DNA from: CBDBGD01 sp965205235
Lineage (GTDB): Bacteria > Chloroflexota > Dehalococcoidia > Lucifugimonadales > UBA1127
Reading direction: 5' to 3'
DNA length: 64,000 bases
Assembly: GCA_965205235.1 (NCBI GenBank)
Contig: CBDBGD010000005.1
Span: forward strand, 62,001 to 126,000
Both the position numbers and the translations under genes were made by a program. This document shows, piece by piece, positions 63,963 to 64,000 of the stretch; the first letter of the stretch is position 1; each line of letters begins with the position of its first letter. Below the pieces are notes generated by a model. It searched no databases, was not told where the DNA came from, and was given only the letters and a program-made list of their open reading frames with translations.

Positions 63963-64000
63963 ATGAGGGACAGAGTGACGTTTAGGAGAGTGGTCCGTCC
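63963..64000 (+). CDS. HigA-type antitoxin, start only
   Basis: ATG 63963 follows the higB stop by 2 bases; the first codons read MRDRVTFRRVVRP, consistent with the R-P just before the I/VHPGE motif of HigA antitoxins. The gene continues beyond the window. Confidence 0.6.
   Translation, partial: MRDRVTFRRVVR

Overview
This is a GC-rich bacterial chromosome segment. The run rsmH-ftsA-ftsZ-nrdR-nrdJ, a class II (B12) ribonucleotide reductase as the only RNR seen, frequent GTG starts, an amidohydrolase typical of marine Chloroflexota, and many short dispersed palindromes together suggest a Dehalococcoidia / SAR202-like Chloroflexota. This placement is inferred from gene content; no rRNA or tRNA gene is visible in the window.

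Layout. 0-8 kb: a leftward mog-trmD-mutS operon diverges from rsmH-ftsA-ftsZ (cell division); a repeat-filled gap follows. 8-19 kb: nrdR-nrdJ under an NrdR-box promoter, pdxA, proC, two tandem yggT genes, a padR/membrane-protein pair, a VapBC module, pepA and mscS. Six genes here (nrdJ, pdxA, the HAAS membrane gene, vapB, vapC, pepA) carry about ten single-base insertions in G/C runs, most likely assembly errors. 19-30 kb: housekeeping run lepA, galU, a PPOX protein, the 4.5S/SRP RNA gene, rsmA-ispE, tag, aspS, tig-clpP. 30-34 kb (minus strand): amidohydrolase, aminotransferase, a SelW-like selenoprotein with an in-frame UGA and SECIS-like hairpin, and an EEP phosphatase/nuclease. 34-40 kb: a solitary PUA/PD-(D/E)XK nuclease, xseB-PHP-formyltransferase, a lipoprotein cytochrome c, a split ThDP decarboxylase and three small unknown genes. 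40-45 kb: an IS30-family element, then aroQ-pepP-efp-xseA. 45-51 kb: an accessory patch with an adenine methyltransferase fused to an HNH nuclease, a candidate small RNA, an Arg-rich 31-residue peptide and small proteins; then DAHP synthase behind a textbook aromatic-amino-acid attenuator. 51-55 kb: two tandem leucine-rich-repeat lipoproteins. 55-58 kb: hemE-hemH-FAD oxidase. 58-64 kb: a membrane protein/XRE pair, a second identical IS30 copy, a His-rich/cupredoxin/polytopic membrane cluster, and a HigBA module cut by the window end.

Regulation visible in the sequence: several sigma70-type promoters with 17-bp spacers, extended -10 promoters (TGnTATAAT type) before proC, aspS and tig, several apparently leaderless starts (lepA, both LRR genes, higB, the attenuator peptide), paired NrdR boxes, palindromic operators at higB and the XRE pair, and the three-hairpin attenuator before DAHP synthase.

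Repeats are a major feature: a roughly 480-540 bp family with three copies in gaps, and at least four short palindromic families. One of these (arms TTCCTGC / GCAGGAA) is the insertion site of both IS copies and is also present in frame inside hemH.
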